Assembly: GCA_963724945.1 (NCBI GenBank)
Contig: CAVRWL010000003.1
Coordinates: 1,798,001 to 1,862,000 of the forward strand
Reading direction: 5' to 3'
DNA length: 64,000 nt
Origin: Hyphomicrobium_A sp963724945
GTDB taxonomy: Bacteria > Pseudomonadota > Alphaproteobacteria > Rhizobiales > Hyphomicrobiaceae
Notes under the pieces: generated by a model
Told to the model about the DNA's origin: nothing
Databases searched by the model: none
Seen by the model: the letters and a program-made list of their open reading frames with translations, nothing else
In this document: in pieces, positions 10,858-21,036 of the stretch
Numbering within the stretch: the stretch's first letter is position 1
How the letters are laid out: each line of letters starts with the position of its first letter
Translations under genes and position numbers: made by a program

Positions 10858-11601
10858 TTAGCCGCCGCCCTGCTCCTCCTGGCGCTCGATCTCGCGCTGG
10901 CGGGCGCGCTCGCGCTCGCGTTCCCGCTCGCGCTCCTTCTCCTTGGCCCGATCCACCTCGGCCTGCGCCATGCGCTCATCGACGTAGGTGCCGACCGCCT
11001 CCTTGAGCTCGTCGAGCTTGTTCTCGAAGAAGTGGTTGGCGCCGGGAATGATCTGATGCGTGATCTTGATGCCGCGCTGGGTCTTGAGGCGCTGCGACAG
11101 CTCGGCGACGGAGTTCGTCGGCACGACGCGGTCCTTGTCGCCGTTGATCATGAGGCCCGAGGACGGGCACGGGGCGAGGAAGGAGAAGTCGTAGAGGTTC
11201 GAGGGCGGGGCGACGCAGATGAAGCCTTCGACCTCGGGGCGCCGCATCAGGAGCTGCATGGCGATCCAGGTGCCGAACGAGACGCCTGCGATCCAGCAGC
11301 TCTTGGCGTCGGGCTTGACGATCTGCAGCCAGTCGAGCGCGCTCGCTGCGTCCGACAGCTCGCCGGGGCCGCCGTCCCAGATGCCCTGGCTACGGCCGAC
11401 GCCGCGAAAATTGAAGCGCAGCACCGAGAAGCCCCGCTCCACGAAGGTGTGATAGAGCGTGTAGACCACTTGATTGTTCATCGTCCCGCCGAACTGCGGG
11501 TGCGGATGCAGGATAAGCGCAATGGGGCTGTCGCTGCCGCCGTCGTGGTGGTAGCGCGCCTCTAAGCGGCCCGCGGGCCCATTGATGATCAGCTCGGGCA
11601 T
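10858..11601 (-). CDS. alpha/beta hydrolase with charged repeat tail
   Basis: Cytosolic alpha/beta-hydrolase of the serine aminopeptidase S33/dienelactone hydrolase-like group, 247 residues. Conserved family blocks are ILHPHPQFGGTMNNQVV near residue 30, FNFRGVGRSQG, nucleophile elbow GVSFG (Ser108), an acid in NGDKDRVVP (about 155-157) and GANHFFENK with His190. The last 35 residues are an unusual tail made largely of Glu-Arg repeats and Gln, likely a single charged helix or coiled coil. The substrate is not predictable. The ATG at 11601 directly follows the shared upstream region of the divergent iscR, so the two promoters lie within about 260 bases. Confidence 0.9.
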   Translation of the reverse strand: MPELIINGPAGRLEARYHHDGGSDSPIALILHPHPQFGGTMNNQVVYTLYHTFVERGFSVLRFNFRGVGRSQGIWDGGPGELSDAASALDWLQIVKPDAKSCWIAGVSFGTWIAMQLLMRRPEVEGFICVAPPSNLYDFSFLAPCPSSGLMINGDKDRVVPTNSVAELSQRLKTQRGIKITHQIIPGANHFFENKLDELKEAVGTYVDERMAQAEVDRAKEKERERERERERARQREIERQEEQGGG

Positions 11602-11686
11602 CTTGTTTTTCAGCTCTTTAGGGGGTTGCGGGTCCGCGTTTGGGCCAAGCCGGAGGGAAAACCGTTAGTTCGGCCGTTCCGAAACC

Positions 11687-11715
11687 TTGACTTGGGGGCT
11701 CGGAATTTTCATATT
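11687..11715 (+). promoter_or_regulatory. putative iscR-suf promoter with overlapping inverted repeat
   Basis: TTGACT at 11687-11692 and CATATT at 11710-11715 are separated by 17 bases and fit a housekeeping promoter reading towards iscR. An inverted repeat, GGAAT at 11702-11706 and ATTCC at 11713-11717 with 6 bases between, covers the -10 box and is a candidate operator for an Rrf2-type regulator such as IscR itself (inference). Confidence 0.55.
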
Positions 11716-11726
11716 CCCGATAGGAA

Positions 11727-11743
11727 TTTAGAACTATTCGAAA
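11727..11743. promoter_or_regulatory. Irr/ICE-box-like palindrome upstream of iscR
   Basis: TTTAGAA CTA TTCGAAA is a near-perfect palindrome (one mismatch between arms) just downstream of the putative -10 box. It resembles the iron-control elements bound by Irr in Hyphomicrobiales, which commonly regulate suf operons. Placement after the start site would suit repression in low iron. Identification rests on motif similarity only. Confidence 0.5.
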
Positions 11744-11867
11744 AAGCGGCTGCGCCTGCTCTTTTGACGGTCGCGCTTCTTAGCACAAGGCCGGGTGGCG
11801 AATGCAAGAGAAAGCGGCTTGCAGTGTTGCTTAACGCGGAGAACCCGAGCGCAGCGGAGGACGTGGC

Positions 11868-12326
11868 GTGGAGCTGAACACCAAGGCCAGGTACGCTGTC
11901 ATGGCGATGGCCGACCTCGCCAAGTACGGCGAGGAGGGGGCCGTGCCGTTGTCGGCGATCGCCGAGCGGCAGGCGCTGTCGCTCGCCTATCTGGAGCAGA
12001 TTTTCCTGCGGCTGCGCCGCGCGGGGCTCGTTGCAAGCGCGCGCGGCCGCGCCGGAGGCTACGTGCTCGCGCGCCCTGCGAGCTTCATCCACATCGCCGA
12101 CATCATGAACGCGGTGGAGGAGGAGACGCGCATGACGCGGTGCCTCGACGCCGACATCGGCTGCCTCGGCGACCAGCGCTGCCTGACGCACGGGCTATGG
12201 CACGCGCTGGGCGGGCATATCGCCGCCTTCCTGTCGAACGTGTCGCTGCAGGAGGTGATCGACGGAATTCCTGCCGCCAAGCTCGCCGCAGAGCCGCTGC
12301 CGGAAAGGGAGCTGGCGGCCCGATGA
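11868..12326 (+). CDS. iscR: Rrf2-family regulator IscR
   Basis: DNA-binding regulator of Fe-S biogenesis that senses cluster status by binding a [2Fe-2S] cluster. 152 residues: N-terminal winged helix (KARYAVMAMADLA, GGYVLARP wing) and the cluster triad Cys92, Cys99 and Cys105 followed by His108, matching the IscR layout. GTG 11868 is preceded by GGAGG at good spacing. It is the first gene of the suf operon, overlaps the next gene by four bases (ATGA) and probably autoregulates it. RirA is a related alternative, but the cysteine spacing and the suf context favour IscR. Confidence 0.93.
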   Translation: MELNTKARYAVMAMADLAKYGEEGAVPLSAIAERQALSLAYLEQIFLRLRRAGLVASARGRAGGYVLARPASFIHIADIMNAVEEETRMTRCLDADIGCLGDQRCLTHGLWHALGGHIAAFLSNVSLQEVIDGIPAAKLAAEPLPERELAAR

Positions 12327-13454
12327 GAACCGAGCGCACATATCTCGATCACAACGCGTCGGCCCCGCTGCGCGCGCAAGCGCGCGCGGCAATGCTGGCG
12401 GCCTCCGACGCCGTCGGCAACCCGTCGTCGGTGCATGCCGAGGGTCGGGCCATGCGCGGGACGGTCGAGCAGGCGCGCGAGCAAGTCGCCCGTCTCGTCA
12501 ACGCCAGGCCGAGCGAGGTCGTATTCACCAGCGGCGCGACGGAAGCCAACAACTGGGTTATGGCGGCGGGCTGGGAGATGATTTGCGTCGCTGGTATCGA
12601 GCACGATTTCAGTGCTCGCTCCGGCACGAGCCTGCGGCGCAACGCTCGTCGATCTCACCGTTTCGAGCCGCGGGATCGTCGACTTGCAGGCGGCGGCCGA
12701 GCAAGTGACACGCGCAGCGCGGGCCTCTGGCGGGGCGCTCTTGAGCCTGATGCTGGCCAACAACGAGACGGGCGTCATCCAGCCCGTGGCGCAAGCGGCG
12801 GCTCTGGCGCGCGAGTACGGCGCGGCAGTGCACGTCGATGCGGTGCAGGCGCCCGGACGCATCGCGGTGGACTTTGCCGCGCTCGGGGTCGATCTGCTCG
12901 TGCTCTCCGCTCATAAGCTCGGCGGTCCGCGCGGCGTCGGCGCGCTCGTCATCCGCGACGGCCTGAGCCTGCGCGCCTTCATCATGGGCGGCGGGCAGGA
13001 GCGCCGGCGGCGCGGCGGCACCGAGAACGTCGCCGGCATCGCCGGGTTCGGCGCCGCGGCCGAGGCGGTCGTGCGCGAGGCCGATGCCGCCGAGCGGATG
13101 GGTGCTTTGCGGGCAAAGCTCGAGGGAGGCATCAAGCGGGCGACGCCGGCGGCGGTGATCGTCGGCGCGGACGCACCCCGCCTCGCCAACACCTCGTGCA
13201 TAGCGCTGCCGGGCAAGGCGGCCGAAACGCTCGTCATCAAGCTCGACCTGGAAGGGATCGCGGTGAGCGCAGGCGCTGCCTGCTCCTCGGGCAAGGTCGG
13301 ATCGAGCCACGTGCTGGAAGCCATGCGGCTGCCGCCGGAGATCGCGCGCTCGGCGATCCGCGTGAGCCTCGGGCCGCAGACGGACGAGACGGACATCGCC
13401 GCCTTCCTGGCGGCTTGGGACAAGGTTGCAGGTTCCGCGGCGATCGCCGCGTGA
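12323..13454 (+). CDS. cysteine desulfurase, IscS/NifS type (one frameshift)
   Basis: PLP enzyme releasing sulfane sulfur from L-cysteine for Fe-S assembly. About 376 residues after joining frames. It begins RTYLDHNASAPL, has GATEANNW, the PLP lysine in LSAHKLGG (about Lys198) and the catalytic cysteine in AGAACSSGKV (about Cys320), i.e. class I. One extra T in the TTT at 12607-12609 breaks the frame; without it the sequence reads GIEHDSVLAPARACGATLVDL. It overlaps iscR by four bases and precedes sufB by 24 bases. A class I enzyme at the head of a suf operon that also carries SufS is usual in this group. Confidence 0.93.
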
Positions 13455-13478
13455 CCTGAGAGGTTGAAAGGATAGTTG

Positions 13479-14948
<1,470 letters not shown>

Positions 14949-14962
14949 TGGGTGTCTGGTGC

Positions 14963-15016
14963 ATGGCAGAGACGCAGAGGCTGATCTGCATCTCGCTGGG
15001 CGGAAGCGTAGGATGA
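14963..15016 (+). repeat. diverged duplicate of the sufB 3' end
   Basis: These 54 bases read ATG to TGA as MAETQRLICISLGGSVG, mirroring the last 17 codons and stop of sufB at 14895-14948 (MAETQKLIGVSLEGSVG). I count 40 of 54 identical bases and 13 of 17 identical residues. Most changes keep the reading sensible. It is a local tandem duplication rather than a gene. Confidence 0.85.
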
Positions 15017-15020
15017 AGCG

Positions 15021-15290
15021 ATGAGCGAATTCTGGTTCAAGCCGCGCCGCTTTGGCTATGGCGCCCGGCCGGTCAATTGGAAAGGCTGGGCGTCGGCCTT
15101 CGCCGTGATGGTCGTCCTGCTCGGCGTGGTTCGATTTATGGTCGTTCCCATTCCCGGCAGCGCTGCCCATCCCGCATGGGAGGTCATCCTCGGTCTGGCG
15201 ATCGCGCTTGGCCTCGTCGCCGGCTTCTCGCGCTTTGCCAAGTCGAAGACCGAGGGCGAGTGGCGCTGGCGCTGGGGCGCGCGCGATTGA
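15021..15290 (+). CDS. small membrane protein between sufB and sufC
   Basis: 89 residues with no family I recognise by name. The N-terminus MSEFWFKPRRFGYGARPVNWKGW is followed by two hydrophobic stretches (about residues 24-43 and 55-70) and a charged, Trp-rich tail ending EWRWRWGARD, consistent with two membrane helices. It starts a few bases after the sufB-end duplicate and is followed by sufC after 49 bases, so it is probably cotranscribed with suf. Whether it acts in Fe-S assembly is unknown. Small membrane proteins are often carried here in related genomes (recollection, not checked). Confidence 0.75.
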   Translation: MSEFWFKPRRFGYGARPVNWKGWASAFAVMVVLLGVVRFMVVPIPGSAAHPAWEVILGLAIALGLVAGFSRFAKSKTEGEWRWRWGARD

Positions 15291-15339
15291 AGATCATGCG
15301 GCCCAAGTGACCGCCAAACGAGTTAGCGGAGTTGTTGGA

Positions 15340-16095
15340 ATGCTCGAGATCAAAGACCTGCACGTGAAGCTCGCCGACGAGGATCGCGAGATCCTGAAAG
15401 GGCTCTCGCTGACGATCCCCAAAGGCGAGGTGCACGCGATCATGGGCCCCAATGGCTCGGGTAAATCGACGCTCGCCTATGTGCTCGCCGGTCGCGCCGG
15501 CTACGAGGTCACCTCCGGCGACATCAAGTGGAACGGCGCGAGCTTGCTCGAGATGGAGCCGGAGCAGCGTGCCGCTGCCGGCGTGTTCCTCGCCTTCCAG
15601 TACCCGATGGAGATTCCTGGCGTCGCGAGCCTGACCTTCCTGCGCACCGCAGCCAACGCCGTGCGCAAGGCGCGCGGAGAGCCCGAGCTGTCGACGCCCG
15701 ACTTCATGAAGCTCGTGCGCGAAAAGGCGCAGAAGCTCGACATCGACATGGAGATGCTGAAGCGGCCCGTGAACGTCGGCTTCTCGGGCGGCGAGAAGAA
15801 GCGCTCCGAGATCCTGCAGATGGAGGTCTTGGAGCCGACGATGTGCGTGCTGGACGAGACCGATTCCGGCCTCGACATCGACGCCCTGCGCATCGTCGCC
15901 GACGGCGTCAACGGCATGCGCGCTGACAACCGCTCTATGCTGGTCATCACGCACTACCAGCGGCTCTTGAACTACATCGTGCCCGACCGCGTGCACGTGA
16001 TGGTCGACGGCCGCATCGAGAAATCCGGCGGGCCTGAGCTCGCCCACGAGCTGGAGCGCTCGGGCTACGCCGAATATCAGGGGAAGGCCGCGTGA
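15340..16095 (+). CDS. sufC: Fe-S cluster assembly ATPase SufC
   Basis: ABC-type ATPase that energises the SufB-SufD scaffold; soluble, not a transporter. 251 residues with Walker A GPNGSGKS (36-43), the Suf-specific Q-loop FQYPMEIPGV, signature FSGGEKKRSEILQM, Walker B MCVLDETDSGLD and the switch histidine in VITHYQRLL. ATG 15340 follows a GGAG with nine bases of spacing. Its stop overlaps the GTG of sufD, which suggests translational coupling. Confidence 0.97.
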   Translation: MLEIKDLHVKLADEDREILKGLSLTIPKGEVHAIMGPNGSGKSTLAYVLAGRAGYEVTSGDIKWNGASLLEMEPEQRAAAGVFLAFQYPMEIPGVASLTFLRTAANAVRKARGEPELSTPDFMKLVREKAQKLDIDMEMLKRPVNVGFSGGEKKRSEILQMEVLEPTMCVLDETDSGLDIDALRIVADGVNGMRADNRSMLVITHYQRLLNYIVPDRVHVMVDGRIEKSGGPELAHELERSGYAEYQGKAA

Positions 16096-17510
16096 GCATG
16101 GATGGCAAATTGGAGCGCCAACAGCTGGCCGAGGCGGAGCGGCCGGCGGGCTCCGGCGCGCCTCAGCGCGTCACCGTTTTGAAGACCAAGGCGGAGCAGG
16201 GTTTCAGCGACGCCTTTGCCGCGATCGCCGATAAGCTCCCGGGCAGGGATGACGTACGCGATGTGCGCGAGCGCGCGATCGGCCGCTTTGAGGCGCTCGG
16301 TCTGCCGCAGCGGCGCATCGAGGCGTGGAAGTACACCGATCTGCGCAGCCTGATGAAGGAGGCGCTGCCGCCGAGGGTCGGCGACGACACGCCCGTTACG
16401 GTGGCGGACGTGGCTGTGGCGCTCGGGCCCTTGGCGCAAATCAAGGCCGACCGTGTGGTGTTCGTCAACGGCGCGTTCCGGCCAGAGCTTTCTGAGCTCG
16501 GCGCCAGCGAGACCGTGGCCGGCGGGCCGCTCAGCGCGGCGCTCAGCGACAAGCACGACGGAGGCGCCGCCGACCTCTTGCGCCTCGATGGTTGCGAAGA
16601 GGACGCGATGCTGGCGCTCAACACCGCGTATGCGACCGACGGCGTGGTCTTGGCGGTCAAAAAGAACGCCAAGCTCCAGAGGCCGCTGCTTCTCGTGTTC
16701 GCGCGCGGCGGCGCGGAGGCGCATTTCTGTGCCACGCGCAACGTGGTGAGCGTGGGTGACGGCGCGGAAGCGACCATTATCGAGGCGTTCGTGACCTTGG
16801 CCGGCGCGGCCGAGGAGGCGCAGGAAAGCGCCGTCACCGAGCTTGCGGTCGGGAAAAGCGCCCACGTGACGCACGTGAAGGCGACGCTCGAGGCGGGGCG
16901 CGGCGCCCACCTGGCGCATTGGCTCGTCGATGTCGGCGCGAAGGCCGACTACCGCGGCTTTCAATTCACCACCGGGCCGGCGCTCGTGCGCAATGGCCTC
17001 TCCGTCGTCTTCAAGGGTGCCAACGCCAAGATCGACCTGTCGGGCGCGTTCTTTGCGCGCGACACCCAGCACGTGGATACCACGCTCCTCGTCGATCACG
17101 CAGTACCGGGTTGCCTCAGCCGCGAGCTGTTCAAGGGCGTGCTCGAGGATCACGGCCGCGGCGTGTTCCAGGGCAAGGTCATCGTGCGCCCTGACGCGCA
17201 GAAGACCGACGGCAAGCAGATGGCGCAAGTGCTCATGCTGTCGCCGGAGGCGGAGTTCGATTCCAAGCCGGAGCTCGAGATCTACGCCGATGACGTCGTC
17301 TGCGGCCACGGCTCGACCAGCGCTGACCTCGACGAGAACCTGCTGTTCTACTGCCGCTCGCGCGGCATTCCCGAGGCGGCCGCGCGCGCCCTGCTGATCG
17401 AATCGTTTATTGGAGAGGCGATTGCGAAGGTGGAGCGCGCCGACGTGCGCGAAGCCTTGGAGGCGCTGGCGCGGGCCTGGCTCGAAGCCGCGTCCACAAA
17501 GAGGGCATGA
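16092..17510 (+). CDS. sufD: Fe-S cluster assembly protein SufD
   Basis: Partner of SufB in the SufBC2D complex, required for iron entry. 472 residues from GTG 16092 (ATG 16098 is an equal candidate). N-terminal helices contain RRIEAWKYTDLRSLMKEAL, a hallmark of SufD, followed by the beta-helix and the C-terminal block CGHGSTSADLDENLLFYCRSRGIPE, which carries the conserved metal-site histidine. Both ends overlap neighbours (sufC upstream, sufS downstream), so the three genes form a tight translational unit. Confidence 0.96.
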   Translation: MSMDGKLERQQLAEAERPAGSGAPQRVTVLKTKAEQGFSDAFAAIADKLPGRDDVRDVRERAIGRFEALGLPQRRIEAWKYTDLRSLMKEALPPRVGDDTPVTVADVAVALGPLAQIKADRVVFVNGAFRPELSELGASETVAGGPLSAALSDKHDGGAADLLRLDGCEEDAMLALNTAYATDGVVLAVKKNAKLQRPLLLVFARGGAEAHFCATRNVVSVGDGAEATIIEAFVTLAGAAEEAQESAVTELAVGKSAHVTHVKATLEAGRGAHLAHWLVDVGAKADYRGFQFTTGPALVRNGLSVVFKGANAKIDLSGAFFARDTQHVDTTLLVDHAVPGCLSRELFKGVLEDHGRGVFQGKVIVRPDAQKTDGKQMAQVLMLSPEAEFDSKPELEIYADDVVCGHGSTSADLDENLLFYCRSRGIPEAAARALLIESFIGEAIAKVERADVREALEALARAWLEAASTKRA

Positions 17511-18800
17511 TGGCAACGACGAGCCGCAACACCAAAGAGATCGGGGGCGAAGCACCGCGCACGGGCGCTGCCGCCGGGGACGCCTACGACGTGGAGCGCA
17601 TCCGCGCCGATTTTCCCATTCTCTACCGCGAGGTCTACGGCAAGCCGCTCGTCTACCTCGACAACGCGGCCTCCGCCCAGAAGCCGCGCTCCGTCATCGA
17701 GACGATGGATCACATCTATCGCTTCGAGTACGCCAACGTGCACCGCGGGCTGCACTATCTCTCCAACACCGCGACCCAGAAGTACGAGGACGCGCGCGAG
17801 GTGGCGCGGCGCTTCCTCAATGCCGGCAGCGTCGATGAGATTGTGTTCACGCGCAACGCGACCGCTGCCATCAATCTGGTCGCCGATACCTACGGGCGCA
17901 CGCACATCGGCGAGGGCGACGAGATCGTGCTCTCGATTCATGGAGCACCACTCCAACATCGTTCCGTGGCATTTTCTGCGCGAGCGCCAGGGCGCCGTGC
18001 TCAAGTGGGCGCCGATCACGGATTCGGGCGAGTTCCTGCTCGAGGAGTTCGAGCGGCTGTTGACGCCACGGACGAAGCTTGTCGCCATCACGCACATGTC
18101 GAACGTCACCGGCACGCTGGTGCCGGTCCGGGAGGTGATCCGGCTGGCGCACGACCGCGGCATCCCCGTGCTCGTCGACGGCAGCCAGGCGGCGGTGCAC
18201 ATGGGCGTCGATGTGCGCGATCTCGACTGCGATTTCTACGCCTTCACCGGGCATAAGACCTACGGGCCCTCCGGCATCGGCGTGCTCTACGCCAAGAAGG
18301 CGCTGCTCGACGCCATGCCGCCCTACCAGGGCGGCGGCAATATGATCGAATCCGTGCACGTCGACGGCATCACCTACGGCAAGACGCCGCAGAAATTCGA
18401 GGCCGGCACGCCGATGATCGTCGAGGCGATCGGGCTCGGCGCGGGCCTCAACTACATGATGCAGGTCGGCCGCGACCGCATCGCGCGCCACGAGGCGGAG
18501 CTGAGAACCTACGCGCACGCGCGGCTCAGCGAGCTGCCCTGGCTCAAGATCTACGGCACCGCGCCGGGTAAGGGCGCGATCGTCTCGTTCACGGTCGATG
18601 GCCTGCACCCGCACGACATCGCCACCATCATCGACCGCTCGGGCGTCGCCGTGCGCGCCGGCCACCATTGCGCGCAGCCGCTGATGGAGCGCTTGGGCGT
18701 CACCGCGCTGTGCCGCGCGTCCTTCGCCATGTACAACACCAAGGCGGAGGTCGACGCACTTGTCGAGGCGCTGAAGCGCGCCGAGGAGCTGTTCGCGTGA
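17507..18800 (+). CDS. sufS: cysteine desulfurase SufS, class II (one frameshift)
   Basis: PLP-dependent desulfurase supplying persulfide to the Suf scaffold. About 430 residues. Seen: RADFPILYREVYGKPLVYLD start block, HRGLHYLSNTAT, PLP lysine in FTGHKTYGPSG (about Lys250) and catalytic Cys in RAGHHCAQPLM (about Cys388), the class II arrangement. An inserted C at 17939 shifts the frame; dropping it restores LSIMEHHSNIVPWHFLRERQG. The start is ATG 17507, which overlaps the sufD stop; ATG 17510 is in the same frame and better spaced from GAGGG. No SufE gene is in the window. Confidence 0.95.
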
Positions 18801-18832
18801 GGAAGGGCTTTCGCCTTTCCGGGAGTTGAGAG

Positions 18833-19276
18833 ATGGACGTCAAATCTTTGGAGGCTTCGACGCCGCTGCCGGCCGACGACAAGGCCGAGACTGTGCCGGC
18901 GAAGACGGACGCGGCACCCGCCGCGCCTCCTGCCGCAACGCAAGCGGCCGCAGCGCTGGCGCCGGAGGAGTACGACCGCCTCAAGGATGATATCGTCGCT
19001 GCGCTCAAGACCGTGTACGACCCCGAGATCCCCGCCGACATCTACGAGCTGGGGCTTATCTACGACATCGCGATCAACGGCGATCGCAACGTCGCCATCA
19101 CCATGACGCTGACGGCGCCCGCCTGCCCGGTCGCGGGCGAGATGCCCAGCTGGGTCGAGAACGCCGTCAATGCGGTCCCGGGCGTTGCCCATACGACCGT
19201 CACCATGTCGTTCGATCCGCCGTGGGATATGAGCCGGATGTCGGACGAGGCGCGCCTCGCGCTCAATATGTTCTAA
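18833..19276 (+). CDS. sufT: SufT-type MIP18/DUF59 protein
   Basis: Fe-S maturation factor of the MIP18 family (PaaD/DUF59), thought to help transfer clusters to client proteins. 147 residues: an Ala/Pro-rich 40-residue N-terminal extension, then the domain with DPEIPADIYELGLIYD and the reactive-cysteine block LTAPACPVAGEMP (Cys98). It lies 32 bases after sufS in the same direction. An N-terminal extension of this kind is usual for alphaproteobacterial SufT. Confidence 0.92.
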   Translation: MDVKSLEASTPLPADDKAETVPAKTDAAPAAPPAATQAAAALAPEEYDRLKDDIVAALKTVYDPEIPADIYELGLIYDIAINGDRNVAITMTLTAPACPVAGEMPSWVENAVNAVPGVAHTTVTMSFDPPWDMSRMSDEARLALNMF

Positions 19277-19351
19277 TGCCAAGGCACGGCGATTTGCAGG
19301 GCTGCGGCTGTGCCCTATATAGGTGAGACGAAGAAATTCGGGTGAGACGAG

Positions 19352-19738
19352 ATGCCGACGCTGCGCATGATGCCGAAGATCGTGACCCTGACGGACGCCG
19401 CCGCTCAGCGCGTGCGCGCGCTGATGGCTGCCAGCCCAGATGCGCTGGGCCTGCGCATCGGCGTCAAGAAGGGTGGCTGCGCGGGCATGGAGTACACCAT
19501 GACGGTCGCCGAGACCAAGGCGCCGCACGACGAGGTCGTGGAGCAGGACGGCGCGGTGGTGCTGATCGAGCCTGCCGCGATCATGTATCTGTTGGGCACC
19601 GAGATGGACTACAGAAGCGACAAGCTCGCGAGCCAGTTCGTGTTCAACAACCCCAACCAGACCGGGTCGTGCGGCTGCGGGGAGAGCGTGAACCTCACGC
19701 CGGCGGATGAGGCCAAGACGCTAGTACAGGGCGACTGA
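19352..19738 (+). CDS. sufA: A-type Fe-S carrier SufA/IscA
   Basis: HesB/IscA-family carrier that receives clusters from SufBCD and passes them to apoproteins. 128 residues with the three conserved cysteines: Cys43 in KKGGCAGMEY, and Cys107 and Cys109 in TGSCGCGESV. It follows sufT after 75 bases and is the last gene of the operon. A hairpin-rich inverted repeat lies downstream. Confidence 0.94.
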   Translation: MPTLRMMPKIVTLTDAAAQRVRALMAASPDALGLRIGVKKGGCAGMEYTMTVAETKAPHDEVVEQDGAVVLIEPAAIMYLLGTEMDYRSDKLASQFVFNNPNQTGSCGCGESVNLTPADEAKTLVQGD

Positions 19739-19814
19739 GCCGCACCTCGCCGCTTCCGCGCCACCCGACGTAGCAGCGTCCCTCGATGAACCCGGCGGCG
19801 CGTATCCATTCCAA

Positions 19815-19940
19815 CCCGTCATCCCGGAAGCCGACGCGTTAGCGGAGGCTATCCGGGATCTTGTCGCTCGCCCCGTCCTTGCGGCGAGATCCCGCGTCTG
19901 CGCCGCACCACGTGTGCTGCGGCACGCGCGGGATGACGGG
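19815..19940. repeat. long inverted repeat with internal hairpins after the suf operon
   Basis: CCCGTCATCCCG at 19815-19826 pairs exactly with CGGGATGACGGG at 19929-19940. Between them lie two more hairpins: around 19825-19855 (CGGA-AGCC with GGCT-TCCG) and 19902-19923 (GCCGCA with TGCGGC, loop containing CACGTG). The GTCATCCCG edge resembles palindromic intergenic repeats of Hyphomicrobiales genomes. It may also serve as a transcription end for suf. Confidence 0.7.
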
Positions 19941-19999
19941 TCATAGTCGCATAGCGACAAGCTCGCTCGGGATCGCTAGCCGCGCTAGACTTTGGCGCC

Positions 20000-20398
20000 A
20001 TGACCGCCAGCGAGGGTTTCATCGAGCATCTGAAAGACACGCTCTCCGGGCTCGGGCCTGTGAGCGTGCGCCGCATGTTCGGGGGTGCCGGCGTCTACGC
20101 CGACGGGGTCATGTTCGCCCTCATCGCCGATGATACGCTCTACCTCAAGGCCGACGACGAGACGAAGGGCGCCTTCGAGGCCGAGGGGCTCGGGCCCTAC
20201 GGATACGGCGGCCACGGCAGACGCATCGATTTGCCCTACTGGCGCATACCCGAACGCCTCCTCGACGATGCCGAGGAGATGGTGGCGTGGGCGAGCGCGG
20301 CGCTCGCCGTCGCACGCCGCGCGGCCGCCGCCAAGGCAGGGCGCAAAGGGCCCACGGCGCAAAAAGGTCGCGGAAAAGGTCGTCGCGTGTCAGGTTAA
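20000..20398 (+). CDS. TfoX N-terminal domain protein
   Basis: 132 residues matching the TfoX/Sxy N-terminal domain: VRRMFGGAGVYADGVMFALI, LYLKADDETK, PYWRIPERLLDD. In gammaproteobacteria the two-domain TfoX regulates competence. Alphaproteobacterial single-domain members like this lack the C-terminal part, and their role is not established. The tail is Lys/Arg/Gly-rich. Start ATG 20000. It precedes a cytochrome b561 gene in the same direction with 58 bases between. Confidence 0.9.
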   Translation: MTASEGFIEHLKDTLSGLGPVSVRRMFGGAGVYADGVMFALIADDTLYLKADDETKGAFEAEGLGPYGYGGHGRRIDLPYWRIPERLLDDAEEMVAWASAALAVARRAAAAKAGRKGPTAQKGRGKGRRVSG

Positions 20399-20456
20399 TG
20401 ACAGGTGCGGATCGTTAAATGCGCTTCGATCGGCGTGTGCATTTGAGGAGTGGCTC

Positions 20457-21008
20457 ATGATCCGCAATACGAGCGTAAGTTGGGGCTGGCCGGCGCGGGC
20501 CTTGCATTGGATCGTCGCGGCGATGGTGCTCGGCCTCTTCGCGCACGGGTTGTGGATCGAGGATCTGGACCGCGGCCAGGCTGCCTTTCAGGTTTGGCTG
20601 CACTGCGCCGTCGGCATCAGCCTGCTTGCGATCGCGGCTGTGGGCTTCTTCTGGTGGCTGATCAACGTCGTGCCCGCCGAGCCCGCCGGAATGCCGTTGT
20701 GGCAGCGGCGCGCGGCCAAGCTTGCGCACTGGGTGCTCTATGGGTTGATCTTCTCGGCAACCGTGGCCGGCTGGGCGCTGACCGGCGCCATGCGCGATCC
20801 CGTCGCCGTCGAGCTGTTCGGCTTCATCGGCGTGCCGCCGCTGATCGGGCCCGGTGCGCCTGATCACAGGCTCTTGGAGGAAGCGCACGAGCTTTTCTCC
20901 TATCTCCTCATCGGGCTCGTCGCCGTGCACGTCTCAGCGGCGCTCTACCACCACTTCGTGCTGCGCGATTCCGTGCTCGGGCGCATGCTCGGCCGCAAGG
21001 ACGAGTGA
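20457..21008 (+). CDS. cytochrome b561 family protein
   Basis: Four-helix inner-membrane di-heme b protein of the CybB/b561 type, moving electrons between quinol and other acceptors. 183 residues; heme-ligand histidine candidates occur in ARALHWIVAA (His17), LFAHG (His30), WLHCAVG, and AVHVSAALYHH near the end. ATG 20457 follows GAGGAG by six bases and excludes the out-of-phase upstream extension. The physiological partner is unknown. It converges with the helicase gene. Confidence 0.92.
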   Translation: MIRNTSVSWGWPARALHWIVAAMVLGLFAHGLWIEDLDRGQAAFQVWLHCAVGISLLAIAAVGFFWWLINVVPAEPAGMPLWQRRAAKLAHWVLYGLIFSATVAGWALTGAMRDPVAVELFGFIGVPPLIGPGAPDHRLLEEAHELFSYLLIGLVAVHVSAALYHHFVLRDSVLGRMLGRKDE

Positions 21009-21036
21009 GGAGCGAAGCTGGCGCGCTGCGCCCGCG

